64,000 bases of DNA from Planctomycetota bacterium (GCA_022705325.1 JAKJER010000031.1:1-64000), one strand, 5' to 3'. Counted from the first letter of the stretch, positions 1-8,580 are shown. The notes: generated from the sequence alone by a model not told the origin. Translations and numbers: made by a program.

Positions 1-143
1 CGGGGCATTTTGGCCTTGGATCAGGAAGGAGAATGTGCAAAATGTGGATTGACAGAATTCGGGGGGGGTACAATACAAACAAGCTGGCCCGGTGGCGGAG
101 TCGGGCGGGCTATCTGGGAAATCCCGGATAAGGAAGGTTTCCA

Positions 144-1295
144 ATGGATGAGCACTCTGTTTCTCCCAATGATGCATCAGAGTACACGATCGGAGCGGGG
201 GTTCTGGAGATCACTGACAAGGGGTATGGGTTCCTTCGCCAGTCCAAGAACGGCTACCGGGCAACCCCGGGCGACGTCTTCGTGGGCAAGGACTTCGTCC
301 GCCACAGCGGGCTGAGGACCGGATTGTTCATCGAGGGCAAGGTCGCCCCGCCGACCAAGCGCAAGGGCGGACCCAAGCTGGAAGAGATCTCCAAGGTCAA
401 CGGCAAGCCGGCTGACGAGTACACGGACATCATCCCGTTCAACGAGATGACGGTGGTGGACCCGCATCCGCAGCTCAAGCTGGAGACCCCCGGCGGGCCC
501 ATCGAGATGCGCGTGCTGGACCTGATCTGCCCCATCGGCAAGGGCCAGCGCGGGCTCATCGTCGCCCCGCCCCGCTCGGGCAAGACCATCCTGCTCCAGC
601 AGATCGCCAATGCCATCACCACCAACAACCCCGAGTGCCATGTGTTCATCCTGCTGGTGGACGAGCGGCCCGAGGAAGTCACCGACTTCAAGCGCAAGTG
701 CGTCAAGACCGAGATCGTAGCCTCCAACAACGACCAGGAACTGGCCAACCACATCCGCGTGGCCGAGTTCACCATCGAGCGGGCCAAGCGGATGGCCGAG
801 TTCGGGCAGGACGTGGTGGTCCTGCTGGACAGCCTGACCCGCCTGGGGCGGGCTTACAACCGCCACGTCGAGACTTCCGGGCGGACGATGACCGGCGGCG
901 TGGACATCCGCGCCCTGGAGACCCCCAAGCGCCAGTTCGGCGCCGCCCGCAAGGTCGAGAACGGCGGGAGCCTGACCATCCTGGCCACCGCCCTGATCGA
1001 GACGGGCAGCCGCATGGACGACCTGATCTTCGAGGAGTTCAAGGGCACCGGCAACATGGAACTCCAGCTCGACCGCAAGCTGGCCGAGCGGCGGATCTGG
1101 CCGGCCATCGGCATCCCGCAGTCGGGCACGCGTAAGGAAGAGTTGCTGGTCGAGCCCTGGCAACTGCCCAAGATGCACATGCTGCGGCGGTTCCTGAGCG
1201 GCCTGAACGTCGACGAGGAAATGCCCGCCCTGCTCAAGGCCCTGGAACGTTTCAAGTCCAACAACGAGTTCCTGCGGACCTTCGACGCCCGCTGA
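144..1295 (+). CDS. rho: Transcription termination factor Rho (short form)
   Basis: RNA-dependent hexameric helicase that ends transcription. The 383-residue protein opens directly with the cold-shock RNA-binding domain (about residues 14-95, ending near DEYTDIIPFNEM). The RecA-like ATPase core follows, with Walker A GLIVAPPRSGKT, Walker B DVVVLLDSLTRLGRAYN and the R-loop region ETGSRMDDLIFEEFKGTGN. E. coli Rho is about 419 residues and has an extra N-terminal Rho_N helical domain. Here an in-frame stop at 129-131 shows that domain is absent. The ATG at 144 follows the Shine-Dalgarno AGGAAGG. The gene is followed by an intrinsic terminator at 1342. Identification is very secure. Confidence 0.97.
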   Translation: MDEHSVSPNDASEYTIGAGVLEITDKGYGFLRQSKNGYRATPGDVFVGKDFVRHSGLRTGLFIEGKVAPPTKRKGGPKLEEISKVNGKPADEYTDIIPFNEMTVVDPHPQLKLETPGGPIEMRVLDLICPIGKGQRGLIVAPPRSGKTILLQQIANAITTNNPECHVFILLVDERPEEVTDFKRKCVKTEIVASNNDQELANHIRVAEFTIERAKRMAEFGQDVVVLLDSLTRLGRAYNRHVETSGRTMTGGVDIRALETPKRQFGAARKVENGGSLTILATALIETGSRMDDLIFEEFKGTGNMELQLDRKLAERRIWPAIGIPQSGTRKEELLVEPWQLPKMHMLRRFLSGLNVDEEMPALLKALERFKSNNEFLRTFDAR

Positions 1296-1310
1296 CGTTA
1301 GTAGTCGGCA

Positions 1311-1340
1311 CCCAGCAGCCTGTAGCCAGTAACAACCAGT
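1311..1340. repeat. Interspersed CTGTAGCCAGTA-type repeat, copy 1
   Basis: Short low-complexity stretch after the rho stop containing GCCTGTAGCCAGTAAC. A related stretch with TAGCCTGTGACTTGTAGCCA lies at 53563-53591, again directly beside an intrinsic terminator. It is not coding. Its placement next to terminators in both cases may be chance. Confidence 0.5.
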
Positions 1341-1341
1341 C

Positions 1342-1375
1342 AAAGCCCACCCCTGAGGGGTGGGCTTTTCTTTTT
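1342..1375 (+). terminator. Rho-independent terminator after rho
   Basis: Perfect 12-bp stem AAAGCCCACCCC (1342-1353) with GGGGTGGGCTTT (1357-1368), a 3-nt TGA loop and the T-rich tail TTCTTTTT. It lies 47 nt after the rho stop and ends rho transcription before the glycosyltransferase gene. Confidence 0.93.
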
Positions 1376-1401
1376 GCGCCGCGAGCCCGGCAGCGTAGAA
1401 T
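1374..1401 (+). promoter_or_regulatory. Candidate promoter giving a nearly leaderless glycosyltransferase mRNA
   Basis: TTGCGC (1374-1379), 16-nt spacer, TAGAAT (1396-1401). The expected start of transcription (about 1408) falls at the ATG at 1409. That fits the lack of any Shine-Dalgarno before that ATG. The -35 box overlaps the tail of the rho terminator. Inferred from sequence only. Confidence 0.5.
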
Positions 1402-1408
1402 CCCCCCC

Positions 1409-2614
1409 ATGCTGGGCGCGTACATCCTGCTGGGCGCGTGGCTGGGCGTGGCGGTCCTGTACTGGCTGTACGCCCTTTACGCGTCCGTCCAGACGGTGCG
1501 GAAGGTGCCCCGCCTGTGCAACGTGGAGGCGACGCCGCCGACAAGCTGGCCGCGACTGTCTGTGGTGGTGGCCGCTCGAAACGAGGAAGACTCGATCGCC
1601 ACGGCCATGCAGTCGCTGCTGGAGCAGGACTACCCCAACCTCCAGATCGTGCTGGTGGACGACCGCAGCGAGGACCGCACCGGCGAGATCATCGACGACC
1701 TGGCCGGCCGCGACGCGCGGGTCGCAGCCGTCCACCTGCGGGACCTGCCCGCGGGCTGGCTGGGCAAGGTGCACGCCCTCCAGCGGGGCCTGGAGGCCTG
1801 CGACGGGACGTACGTCCTGTTCACCGACGCCGACGTGCACTTCTCCGGCGACGTGTTGCGCCGGGCGGTGGCCTGGTGCGAGCGGGACCGCCTGGACCTG
1901 CTGGCCGCCCTGCCGGGCCTGTGGCCGACGGGCGGCCTGCTGACGGCAATGATCGCGACGTTCCTGCGCCAGCTCAACATGCGGATGCGGTTCTGGGCGG
2001 TGGGCGACCCGCGATCCAAGGCGTACATGGGCGTGGGGGCGTTCAACCTGGTCCGGCGCGAGGCGTTGGACCGCACGCCGGGGTTCGAGTGGCTGCGGCT
2101 GGAGATCGGCGACGACGCGGGGCTGGGGTTGATGGTGAAGCGATCGGGGGGGCGGTGCGTGATCTGCAACGCCCGTCAATACCTGGGCCTCCACTGGTAC
2201 AGCACGATCGCCCAGATGATGCGGGGGATGGAGAAGGGCTTCGCCCCCATCGCCGACTGCCGTCTGTGGCGGGCCGCGATGACGCTGGTGATGCTGCTGG
2301 CGTTGGAGTGGGCCCCGCCCGCGGCGCTGTTGGGCGGGGCGGTCTGGGCGGCCTTGGGCGGCGGGGCGTGGGCCTGGGCGATGCTGGGCGGCGGGACCGT
2401 GATGGTCGGCTGCGCCGTCGCCGGCACAGCCGGCGCGGGTCAGTGGGCGGGCATCCCCCTGCGGGCGCTGCTGTACTGGCCGGCGAGCGTGCTGGTGATG
2501 GCGGCCGGAATGGTTCGCATGACGGTAATGGGCCTGCGCCGCGGCGGCGTGCAGTGGCGCGATACGTTCTACACGTGCCGGGAACTCCGTCAGAACCGGC
2601 GGGTGAAGCTGTAG
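1409..2614 (+). CDS. Family 2 glycosyltransferase, HpnB/CrtQ-like membrane protein
   Basis: Membrane-bound inverting glycosyltransferase of 401 residues. An N-terminal hydrophobic helix (about 2-25) is followed by a GT-A domain. The visible motifs are SVVVAARNEEDSI, the nucleotide-binding VDDRSEDRT, LPAGWLGKVHAL, the metal-binding TDADV (DxD-type) and GDDAGLGLMVKR in the acceptor region. Two or three C-terminal hydrophobic segments lie at about 290-375. The LPAGWLGK motif and overall order resemble hopanoid-associated HpnB and carotenoid CrtQ-type enzymes. No hopanoid or carotenoid gene lies nearby, so the acceptor is unknown. There is no clear Shine-Dalgarno; a promoter abuts the ATG, so the mRNA may be leaderless. 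Confidence 0.88.
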   Translation: MLGAYILLGAWLGVAVLYWLYALYASVQTVRKVPRLCNVEATPPTSWPRLSVVVAARNEEDSIATAMQSLLEQDYPNLQIVLVDDRSEDRTGEIIDDLAGRDARVAAVHLRDLPAGWLGKVHALQRGLEACDGTYVLFTDADVHFSGDVLRRAVAWCERDRLDLLAALPGLWPTGGLLTAMIATFLRQLNMRMRFWAVGDPRSKAYMGVGAFNLVRREALDRTPGFEWLRLEIGDDAGLGLMVKRSGGRCVICNARQYLGLHWYSTIAQMMRGMEKGFAPIADCRLWRAAMTLVMLLALEWAPPAALLGGAVWAALGGGAWAWAMLGGGTVMVGCAVAGTAGAGQWAGIPLRALLYWPASVLVMAAGMVRMTVMGLRRGGVQWRDTFYTCRELRQNRRVKL

Positions 2615-2658
2615 CGTCTCCGGGGCCGGCCCGCCTCGCCTTTTGCATACGTTATCTC

Positions 2659-2687
2659 TTGCAACGCCCCGTCAAAGGGCGTATAAC
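2659..2687 (+). promoter_or_regulatory. dnaN promoter with an inverted repeat in the spacer
   Basis: TTGCAA (2659-2664), 17-nt spacer, TATAAC (2682-2687). The spacer carries ACGCCC (2664-2669) and GGGCGT (2677-2682), a 6-bp inverted repeat overlapping both boxes, which could be an operator. The start codon is 32 nt downstream of the -10 box. Confidence 0.75.
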
Positions 2688-2719
2688 GTGGCCCAAATAG
2701 ACACAAGGAAGGCACGCAC

Positions 2720-3820
2720 ATGAAGGTCATTGCACAGACGGCAGCGCTGCAGGAAGCCCTGACGCTGGTGGGAAGCATTGTGGTCAGCCGGACCCCGAAG
2801 CCCGTTCTACAGTGCGTCAAGCTGGTGGCGGCCGACAACGTCCTGACCCTGATGGCGACCGACCTGGAGGCGGGTGCGCGCTACCAGGTGACGGCCGTGC
2901 AGATCGAGCAGGAGGGCGAGGCGCTTGTCCCGGCCGACCGGCTCAACGGCATCGTCCGCGAGTCCAGCGACGAGGAAAGCCTCACCATCCAGACAGAGAA
3001 GGACTCGATCATGGTCCGCGGCTCGGGCAGCCGGTTCAAGGTGTTCGGCTACGATCCCTCCGAGTACCCCGCGGTGGCGGACTTCGCCCAGGATGCGGAC
3101 TTCCAGGTGGCCTCGGCCACCCTGAGCGAGATGATCGGCAAGACGCTGTTCGCGACGGCCAAGGCCCACAGCCACTATGCCATCAGCGGCGTGCTGTGGG
3201 AGGCCTCGGGCAAGAAGCTCCAGCTCGTGGCCACCGACGGGCACCGCCTGGCGATGGCCAAGGGCTCGCTGCCCAAGGCCGCCGGGCGCGACGTCCGGGC
3301 GATCGTGCCGGCCAAGCTCATGTCGCTGATCCAGCGGGTGTGCGGCTCGGCCGAAGAGACCCTCGACGTCAAGATCGAGGAGAATCAGGTGCTGGTGCGG
3401 ACCTCGCGGGCGGTGCTGGTCAGCTCGCTGGTGCAGGGCAACTTCCCCAAGTACGGCGACGTGATCCCCAAAGAGGCCAACCGCAAGGCCGCCATCGACA
3501 CCGGGCGTTTCGAGCACCGCATCCGCCAGGCCGCCCTGCTGACCAACGAGGAGTCGCGCGGCGTGCGGCTGAGCTTCCAGGGCGACCAGGTGACCCTCTC
3601 CAGCCGGGCGCCCGAGGCGGGCGAGGCCGAAGTGACCTGCCCGATCACGCTGGAAGGTGAGCCGGTCGACATCGCGTTTAACCCCGTGTTTCTCCTGGAC
3701 GCCCTGCGGGTGGCGGGCACCGACCAGATCAGCTTCGAGATGAACGCGGGCAACAAGCCCGCCATGATCCGGGCCGGCAACGACTTCGTCTACGTCCTCA
3801 TGCCCGTGGACCTGGGCTGA
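2720..3820 (+). CDS. dnaN: DNA polymerase III beta sliding clamp
   Basis: Ring-shaped processivity clamp, 366 residues, with three clamp domains of about 120 residues each. Characteristic segments include LMATDLEAG in domain 1, ATDGHRLAMAKGSL in domain 2, SLVQGNFPKYGDVIP at the domain 2/3 junction, and the C-terminal DFVYVLMPVDLG, the usual carboxy end near the partner-binding pocket. The ATG at 2720 has AAGGAAGG upstream and the TTGCAA/TATAAC promoter at 2659. The DciA-type gene follows, as expected for replication genes. No dnaA, recF or gyrB lies in the window, and no cluster of TTATCCACA-like DnaA boxes was seen nearby. Confidence 0.97.
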   Translation: MKVIAQTAALQEALTLVGSIVVSRTPKPVLQCVKLVAADNVLTLMATDLEAGARYQVTAVQIEQEGEALVPADRLNGIVRESSDEESLTIQTEKDSIMVRGSGSRFKVFGYDPSEYPAVADFAQDADFQVASATLSEMIGKTLFATAKAHSHYAISGVLWEASGKKLQLVATDGHRLAMAKGSLPKAAGRDVRAIVPAKLMSLIQRVCGSAEETLDVKIEENQVLVRTSRAVLVSSLVQGNFPKYGDVIPKEANRKAAIDTGRFEHRIRQAALLTNEESRGVRLSFQGDQVTLSSRAPEAGEAEVTCPITLEGEPVDIAFNPVFLLDALRVAGTDQISFEMNAGNKPAMIRAGNDFVYVLMPVDLG

Positions 3821-4008
3821 CCGGCCCGCCGCGGGATCGGACCGGTCGAGGACCTATGGGAGATTCAGAAGGTTCTCGTCGCGTTTTCTTCAAGTTTTTT
3901 CTTCGCCTTGGGCGATGGTGATGGTAGGTTCCCCTGTGTCAGGGCTCGCGGGCCTTTCAAAGAACGTCATGGATGCAAGGCCAGGCGGACCCTTCGGGAG
4001 TGACGGTC

Positions 4009-4389
4009 ATGGATGATGCTCAACTGCGCACCATCTGGCTTCAGCGGCAGATGCCGGACCGCTCGGCCCTGCTGGGCCAGCCGCTGCAGTCCTTGATGAA
4101 ATACACGCTGGCCAAGCGAGTCAAACAACTGGGCAAACTGGCCCAGGTGTGGGACGAGCTGATCCCCGACTGCATCCGCGAGCACACCGCGTTGGAGAGT
4201 TTCAACCGCGGAACGCTGACGGTGGTGGTGGATTCGGCCTCGCATCGCTTCCAACTCCAGACGCTGCTGATGGGCGGGCTGCTGAGCGAGTTGCAGAATC
4301 GCTTCGCCGGGGCGCTCAACAAGGTCCGGCTCGTGCCCGGACAGTTCTACTCCGTCGACATATCCGGCAGCCCGCGATACGAGTTCTAG
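4009..4389 (+). CDS. DUF721 / DciA-like protein
   Basis: Small protein of 126 residues of the DUF721 family, whose characterised members (DciA) help load the replicative helicase DnaB. The typical pattern is visible: a leading helix (LMKYTLAKRVKQLGKLAQVWDELIP), then SFNRGTLTVVVDSASHRFQLQ, and LSELQNRF further on. The ATG at 4009 is preferred because GGGAG sits 8 nt upstream. An in-frame ATG at 3973 would add 12 residues but lacks a ribosome binding site. The position directly after dnaN supports a replication role, though that is inference. Confidence 0.82.
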   Translation: MDDAQLRTIWLQRQMPDRSALLGQPLQSLMKYTLAKRVKQLGKLAQVWDELIPDCIREHTALESFNRGTLTVVVDSASHRFQLQTLLMGGLLSELQNRFAGALNKVRLVPGQFYSVDISGSPRYEF

Positions 4390-4480
4390 TTGCTGGTTGT
4401 CGGTTTCCAAAGCCCGGACGTGGTTCTCGCCACGTGATCATTCGGTCCTTGGGTTCATCGGGCATTCATCGGGCATTCTC

Positions 4481-4509
4481 TTGACCTTTTCTTTGGCATC
4501 CGCGACAAT
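4481..4509 (+). promoter_or_regulatory. Promoter of the MTA-phosphorylase-like gene
   Basis: TTGACC (4481-4486), 17-nt spacer, GACAAT (4504-4509). Just upstream is an 11-bp tandem direct repeat (TCATCGGGCAT twice, 4455-4476). The start codon is 77 nt after the -10 box, leaving room for a short leader. Confidence 0.55.
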
Positions 4510-4586
4510 GTCGCCGTCGCGGCGGCAGAGTCGCTCCGGCGGGCCCGGTCTGGGCCGCCCAGGTCGCGGCGAGGGACGATTGACCA

Positions 4587-5465
4587 ATGTCTGCGACGTT
4601 CGCATGTATCGCCGGTGAAGAGATCTTCCGCCCGTGGGACGAGCGGCGCATCGCGGGGCGGCGCGTCGAGCCGCGCCAGACGCCGCTGGGCGCCAGCGGG
4701 GAGATGTTCCTCATCGAGTCCGCCGACGTCCCCTTCTACCTGCTGCCCCGCTACGGGACCGGCACAGCCGGCGACCTCGCCCGCCGCGGCGGGGTCAATC
4801 ACCGCGCCAATCTCTACGCCCTCAAGGACCTCGGCGTGCAGTACGTCCTGGGCTGGGGGCCTGGCGGGGCTATCACCCACAACTACGCCGTCGGCGACCT
4901 GGTCATCCTCAGCGACCTCGTCGACCACACCTATCTGAGACCCAAGACCTTCTTCGAGAACTCGCCCCTGGGCTTCCTTCGCCAGTTCCCCGTCTTCTGC
5001 CCCACGCTGCGACGCCTGGCGGGCGAGGTCCTCCACGACATGCGGCTGGTCTGCCACGGCACGGGCACGGCGGCCGTCAGCGAAGGCCCGCGAATGGAGA
5101 CCCCGGCCGAGATCCGCCTGCTGGCCGGCGCGGGCGCCGAGATCGCCACCCACGCCTTCGTCCCCGAGGCGTTCCTGGCCAAGGAACTCCAGTTGTGCTT
5201 CGCGGCCGTCTGCTACATCGTCAACTACGCCGAGACGGGCAGCCGCCATCGCCCCTTCGCCGCGGGCGACCTCTTCGGCGGGCTCACACAGAAGTCCGAG
5301 CAGGACCGCCTCGCCTCGGCCGTCGGCTCGCTGGGCGAGATCATCCACCGCATCGCCTCGGCCGTCCCCCCGCCCTCCCAGTCGCCCTGCGAGTGCCAGA
5401 AGACCATGGCCCATCACGTCGCCAAGTACCACCTCGGCGACGACTGGCGCACGTGGTTCGCCTGA
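4587..5465 (+). CDS. 5'-methylthioadenosine phosphorylase-like protein (PNP/MTAP family)
   Basis: Predicted phosphorylase that splits a purine nucleoside, most likely 5'-methylthioadenosine in methionine salvage, using phosphate. The 292-residue protein shows trimeric PNP/MTAP landmarks: PRYGTGTAGDLARRGGVNHRANLYALKDLGV (phosphate and ribose region, with NHRAN for the usual NYRAN), VSEGPRMETPAEIRLL (matching EGPRFST-type motifs) and HAFVPEAFLAKELQLCFA near the C-terminus. The N-terminus lacks the usual GGSG phosphate loop, so substrate and activity are less certain. No other methionine-salvage gene is adjacent. A 23-bp palindrome lies 53 nt after the stop. Confidence 0.8.
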   Translation: MSATFACIAGEEIFRPWDERRIAGRRVEPRQTPLGASGEMFLIESADVPFYLLPRYGTGTAGDLARRGGVNHRANLYALKDLGVQYVLGWGPGGAITHNYAVGDLVILSDLVDHTYLRPKTFFENSPLGFLRQFPVFCPTLRRLAGEVLHDMRLVCHGTGTAAVSEGPRMETPAEIRLLAGAGAEIATHAFVPEAFLAKELQLCFAAVCYIVNYAETGSRHRPFAAGDLFGGLTQKSEQDRLASAVGSLGEIIHRIASAVPPPSQSPCECQKTMAHHVAKYHLGDDWRTWFA

Positions 5466-5517
5466 GAGGCCCCATTTCTAAACTGCTCCCAATGCGACCT
5501 TTGCGCATCATCCGGGC

Positions 5518-5540
5518 AATATGCATTCTGAATGCATATT
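5518..5540. promoter_or_regulatory. Perfect AT-rich 23-bp palindrome (operator-like)
   Basis: Arms AATATGCATTC (5518-5528) and GAATGCATATT (5530-5540) around a single central T. The AT-rich block stands out strongly from its GC-rich surroundings. It lies in the 317-nt spacer between the MTA-phosphorylase-like gene and the beta-helix gene. It could be a repressor site or a weak terminator (it runs into TT). The rest of the spacer shows no gene. Confidence 0.6.
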
Positions 5541-5782
5541 TTCGGAAGCTCTGTGAAATGGCGAGTTGGCCCAGCCATTCGCGGATCTCGCGCACTTGAA
5601 GCAGCCGATCGGCGAGGGGGCGGTCCTGTGCCTCTGCCGTCAGACGCTGCCTCTGACCCGCCAAGTGGAGGCCGTCCCGGCGGGAATCATCTGACGCCGG
5701 AGATGAGCTTGCCCCGCCTTCGGCGTTATGCCGTGTGGCGGTACGGACCGGACCCTTCACCCGCGGACACGAGGAACCTGCG

Positions 5783-7084
5783 ATGACGATTCGTCTGACG
5801 ATGGCGGCGGCGGTGGCGGCGATGGCGGCGGCATGCGGAGCAGCCGAGCTTGACGTGGGGGCGGATAAACCGCTGAAGCGCATCGAGGACGCGCTGGCGC
5901 GGGCGGGCGCGGGCGATGTCATCCGGGTCCATCCGGGCCCCGGCAACGGGACGTACGAGAAGGTCGCCCTCTACGTGGACCGTCCCCGGTTGACGATCCG
6001 CGCCGTCGGGGCGCAGCGGATCAAGCTCTGCGGGCAGGGATTCGACTACAGCGGGCGCGGGCGGACGCCCCGGGCGATCGTGCAGTTCAACCCGGGCGCC
6101 GACGGGTGCGTGCTCGAGGGTTTCGAGCTGTACGGGGCCCGCAACGGCTCGTTCAACGGCGCAGGCGTGCGGATCAACCAGGCCAACGACGTGACCGTCC
6201 GCAACTGCGACATCCACGACAACGACATGGGCATCATGTCGAACGGGAACGGCACGCAGGCCGCCGGACGCAACCAGCTCATCGAGTCGTGCCTGATCCG
6301 CTCCAACGGGACCACCCGCCACCCGGGCTACAACCACAACCTGTACCTGGGCGGCACGAGCGTGACGCTGCGCGGCTGCGAGATCCACTCCAGCGTGACC
6401 GGCCACAACATCAAGAGCCGCGCCCACCTCACCCGCGTGCTGGGCTGCTACGTGCACGATTCGTCCAATCGCGAGATGGACCTGGTGGACGGGCAGGGTG
6501 ACACGTCGGCGCCAGGCAGCGACGCGGTGGTGGCCGGCTGCGTGATCGTCAAGGCCCGCGCGTGCAAGGGCAACCGGGCGGTGATCCATTTCGGGCAGGA
6601 CGGGGGCAAGGGGCACGACGGCACGCTGTACCTGGTGCACAACACGATCGTCACGCCGTACATCGGCGCGGTGGCGGACCTGTCGGCGCCCCGCGCGCGG
6701 GCGAGGATCGTCAACAACATCGTCTGGAACGGCGGGCAGCGCCAGAACGGACAGAAGCTCCTCCAGCCGTCCAAGGGCGCCCAGCCACGCGACGCGGCGC
6801 GCGGAAAGACCAACTACCTGTCCGCCGGCTTCGCGGGGGACGGCATCGCCTTCCTGACGGGAACGATCCTCGCCCCGCCGGACCACCAGCCGCCCTTCGT
6901 CGCGCCGGACAAGGGCGACTATCGCCTGCGGGCCGCGGACCCCGCCGTCACGGCTGCGGGCTCCCCGGCGGATGACGAACTCCGCAAGGCGCTGGACGGC
7001 CCGCTGCTGGAGTACGTTCACCCGCTGCAGACCCGCGAGCGGAAGCTCGCCGGCAAGGGCGACCTGGGCGCCTACAGCCGCTGA
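5783..7084 (+). CDS. Exported right-handed beta-helix protein
   Basis: Predicted secreted protein of 433 residues with an N-terminal signal peptide (MTIRLTMAAAVAAMAAACG, cleavage near residue 20). The body has the repetitive pattern of parallel beta-helix (pectate-lyase-like) proteins: short strands with turns such as CVLEGFELYGARNGSFNGAG, VTVRNCDIHDNDMGIMSNG, VTLRGCEIHSSVTGHNIKS and ARIVNNIVWNGG. Such proteins bind or cleave polysaccharides, but no catalytic residues can be assigned. The ATG at 5783 is chosen because it begins the signal peptide and follows GAGGA; the frame stays open upstream to 5735. Confidence 0.85.
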   Translation: MTIRLTMAAAVAAMAAACGAAELDVGADKPLKRIEDALARAGAGDVIRVHPGPGNGTYEKVALYVDRPRLTIRAVGAQRIKLCGQGFDYSGRGRTPRAIVQFNPGADGCVLEGFELYGARNGSFNGAGVRINQANDVTVRNCDIHDNDMGIMSNGNGTQAAGRNQLIESCLIRSNGTTRHPGYNHNLYLGGTSVTLRGCEIHSSVTGHNIKSRAHLTRVLGCYVHDSSNREMDLVDGQGDTSAPGSDAVVAGCVIVKARACKGNRAVIHFGQDGGKGHDGTLYLVHNTIVTPYIGAVADLSAPRARARIVNNIVWNGGQRQNGQKLLQPSKGAQPRDAARGKTNYLSAGFAGDGIAFLTGTILAPPDHQPPFVAPDKGDYRLRAADPAVTAAGSPADDELRKALDGPLLEYVHPLQTRERKLAGKGDLGAYSR

Positions 7085-7160
7085 CTCGCGCCGCGCGCGA
7101 CGGGAGCAGGGGCGAACGCTTCGTCCCTGCTCCCGGCGCGATCTGGAATGGAGGGGTCGC

Positions 7161-8273
7161 TCAGTCCTTCAGGGCCGAGCCGATGACCGGCTGGAGGTTC
7201 GCCAGGCCCTTTCCGTCGGCCCCCACGGTGACCAGTTGGAGGTTCTTTCCCTGGGTGCCGAAGACGGCCCGGCGGCGGAGGTAGTGGACGGTCTTGTCGT
7301 TGACCCAGCCGGGGTAGATGTCGACCGAGTCGGGCCCGTCGCCGGCGGACTTGGCGGCGTCCCGGGCCACGATGGTGCTCTTGGCAAAGGCGGAGTCAGC
7401 GACCGCCAGCGTGAGCAGCCCGTCCTCGCCCCGCGCGCCGACCAGCACCTGGTCGCCCTTGGGCGAGTAGAGGGCGTAGACGGCCTCGTCGCGCACCTGC
7501 CGGAACGACCCGTCGGCCAGGGTCACCTCGAACAGTCTGGACGACTCGTCGCCCACGGTCAGCTTCTCGTCCGCCTTGCCCAGCTTGGCCGCCACGATCA
7601 GCGCCTTCTTGCCGTCGGCGGAGAGGTCCAGGAACATCTTCTTCTCGCTGACCACCGAGCAGACCGGCTTGATCGCACCGTCCGCCGCCCCCACCAGCAC
7701 CATCTGTCCGATGTAGCGGTCCTTCTCCTTTTCCTTCGCCGTGATCTGGACGGCCAGGATGCTCGCGCTGTCCGCCGTCCAGCGATGGATCACGCTGCAC
7801 CCGCTCAGGACGGTCTTCTTGCCCGCGCCGCCCGCGTCGACCACGATCAGTTCGGGCAGGTTCTCCTTGACGGTCTCGTTCTGATCGTCGCTGACGCGCG
7901 TGAGGCTGACCTTCTTGGCGTCCGGGCTCCAGCGGGCGTAGGTGAGATTGCTGCCGCTGAAGATCTCCTTGCCTGCGCCCTCGCGCCCCATGCGCGAGAC
8001 GCTGAACCCGCCGCCGGTCTTGCGGACGGCCAGGAACTCGCCCCCGCCCGGGGCGAAGACCGCGAACGCGGGCTCGCCGCCCTCGGCGCCCGCCAGCACC
8101 TTGGCCTGCGACTTGGCCGGGTCCAGCAGGACGAAACCCTCCTGTCGCGGGATCAGGAACTCGCCCTGGGGCGAGACGCTCAGCTCCACCGGCAGGCAGC
8201 CCGCGCAGGCCGCGCTCAGCACCGCCGCACAAGCCACCAGAAACATCGACCGCGTCACCCGTTCGGCACTCAT
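7161..8273 (-). CDS. Exported propeller-like (PD40/TolB-type) protein, probable lipoprotein
   Basis: Predicted 370-residue envelope protein. The N-terminus (MSAERVTRSMFLVACAAVLSAACAGC) is a signal peptide ending in a cysteine-rich lipobox-like stretch. The body holds repeated beta-propeller blades, for example ARWSPDAKKVSLTR, LDLSADGKKALIVA, YALYSPKGDQVLVG and VDIYPGWVNDKTVHYLRR, as in TolB-type PD40 proteins. The ATG at 8273 follows AAAGGAGA. A promoter with GTGACA/TAGAAT boxes is at 8333-8361. Function is unknown; it is convergent with the beta-helix gene. Confidence 0.8.
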   Translation of the reverse strand: MSAERVTRSMFLVACAAVLSAACAGCLPVELSVSPQGEFLIPRQEGFVLLDPAKSQAKVLAGAEGGEPAFAVFAPGGGEFLAVRKTGGGFSVSRMGREGAGKEIFSGSNLTYARWSPDAKKVSLTRVSDDQNETVKENLPELIVVDAGGAGKKTVLSGCSVIHRWTADSASILAVQITAKEKEKDRYIGQMVLVGAADGAIKPVCSVVSEKKMFLDLSADGKKALIVAAKLGKADEKLTVGDESSRLFEVTLADGSFRQVRDEAVYALYSPKGDQVLVGARGEDGLLTLAVADSAFAKSTIVARDAAKSAGDGPDSVDIYPGWVNDKTVHYLRRRAVFGTQGKNLQLVTVGADGKGLANLQPVIGSALKD

Positions 8274-8580
8274 GGTGTCTCCTTTCAGGGATGGACTCTC
8301 GTGTGCGCTCCCGAACCTATTGGGGCGCGGGTATTCTAGCCCCGCGGGCAAGACCTGTCACGGATTTCCCGTACGGCGGCGGCGGGCAAATCGCCGATAA
8401 GAGGAGTTGGCGGCCCCTTCAGCCGCCAGCTTCAGCTTGCGCCAGAAGCACGGGAGGTGCCGAAGGCGGCCCCTTCCCCGTTTCCGCGCGCTCCCGCCGA
8501 CCGCCAAAAGCGGATAGCTGAAAGCCAAGCGTGGCACCGAGCGTTTTGCTTCTCGGACGCAGCCTTTGTGGAGAGTCGCG
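8274..8580. other. Divergent spacer between the propeller lipoprotein and the coiled-coil gene
   Basis: About 300 nt with a minus-strand promoter (see 8333-8361) and no recognisable gene. The central part (8400-8480) is GC-rich with short inverted pieces such as GGCGGCCCCTTC/GGCGGCCCCTTCC, present twice (8411 and 8466). Confidence 0.4.
8333..8361 (-). promoter_or_regulatory. Promoter of the propeller lipoprotein gene
   Basis: On the minus strand GTGACA (complement of 8356-8361), 17-nt spacer, TAGAAT (complement of 8333-8338). It lies 60 nt upstream of the start codon at 8273. Confidence 0.65.

Noticed and set aside
49..74. TTGACA (49-54) and TACAAT (69-74) upstream of rho
   Set aside because: The spacer is only 14 nt, too short for a normal promoter; other box pairs there are weak.
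2600..4600. Possible chromosomal origin around dnaN
   Set aside because: No dnaA gene, no AT-rich unwinding region and no group of DnaA boxes seen.
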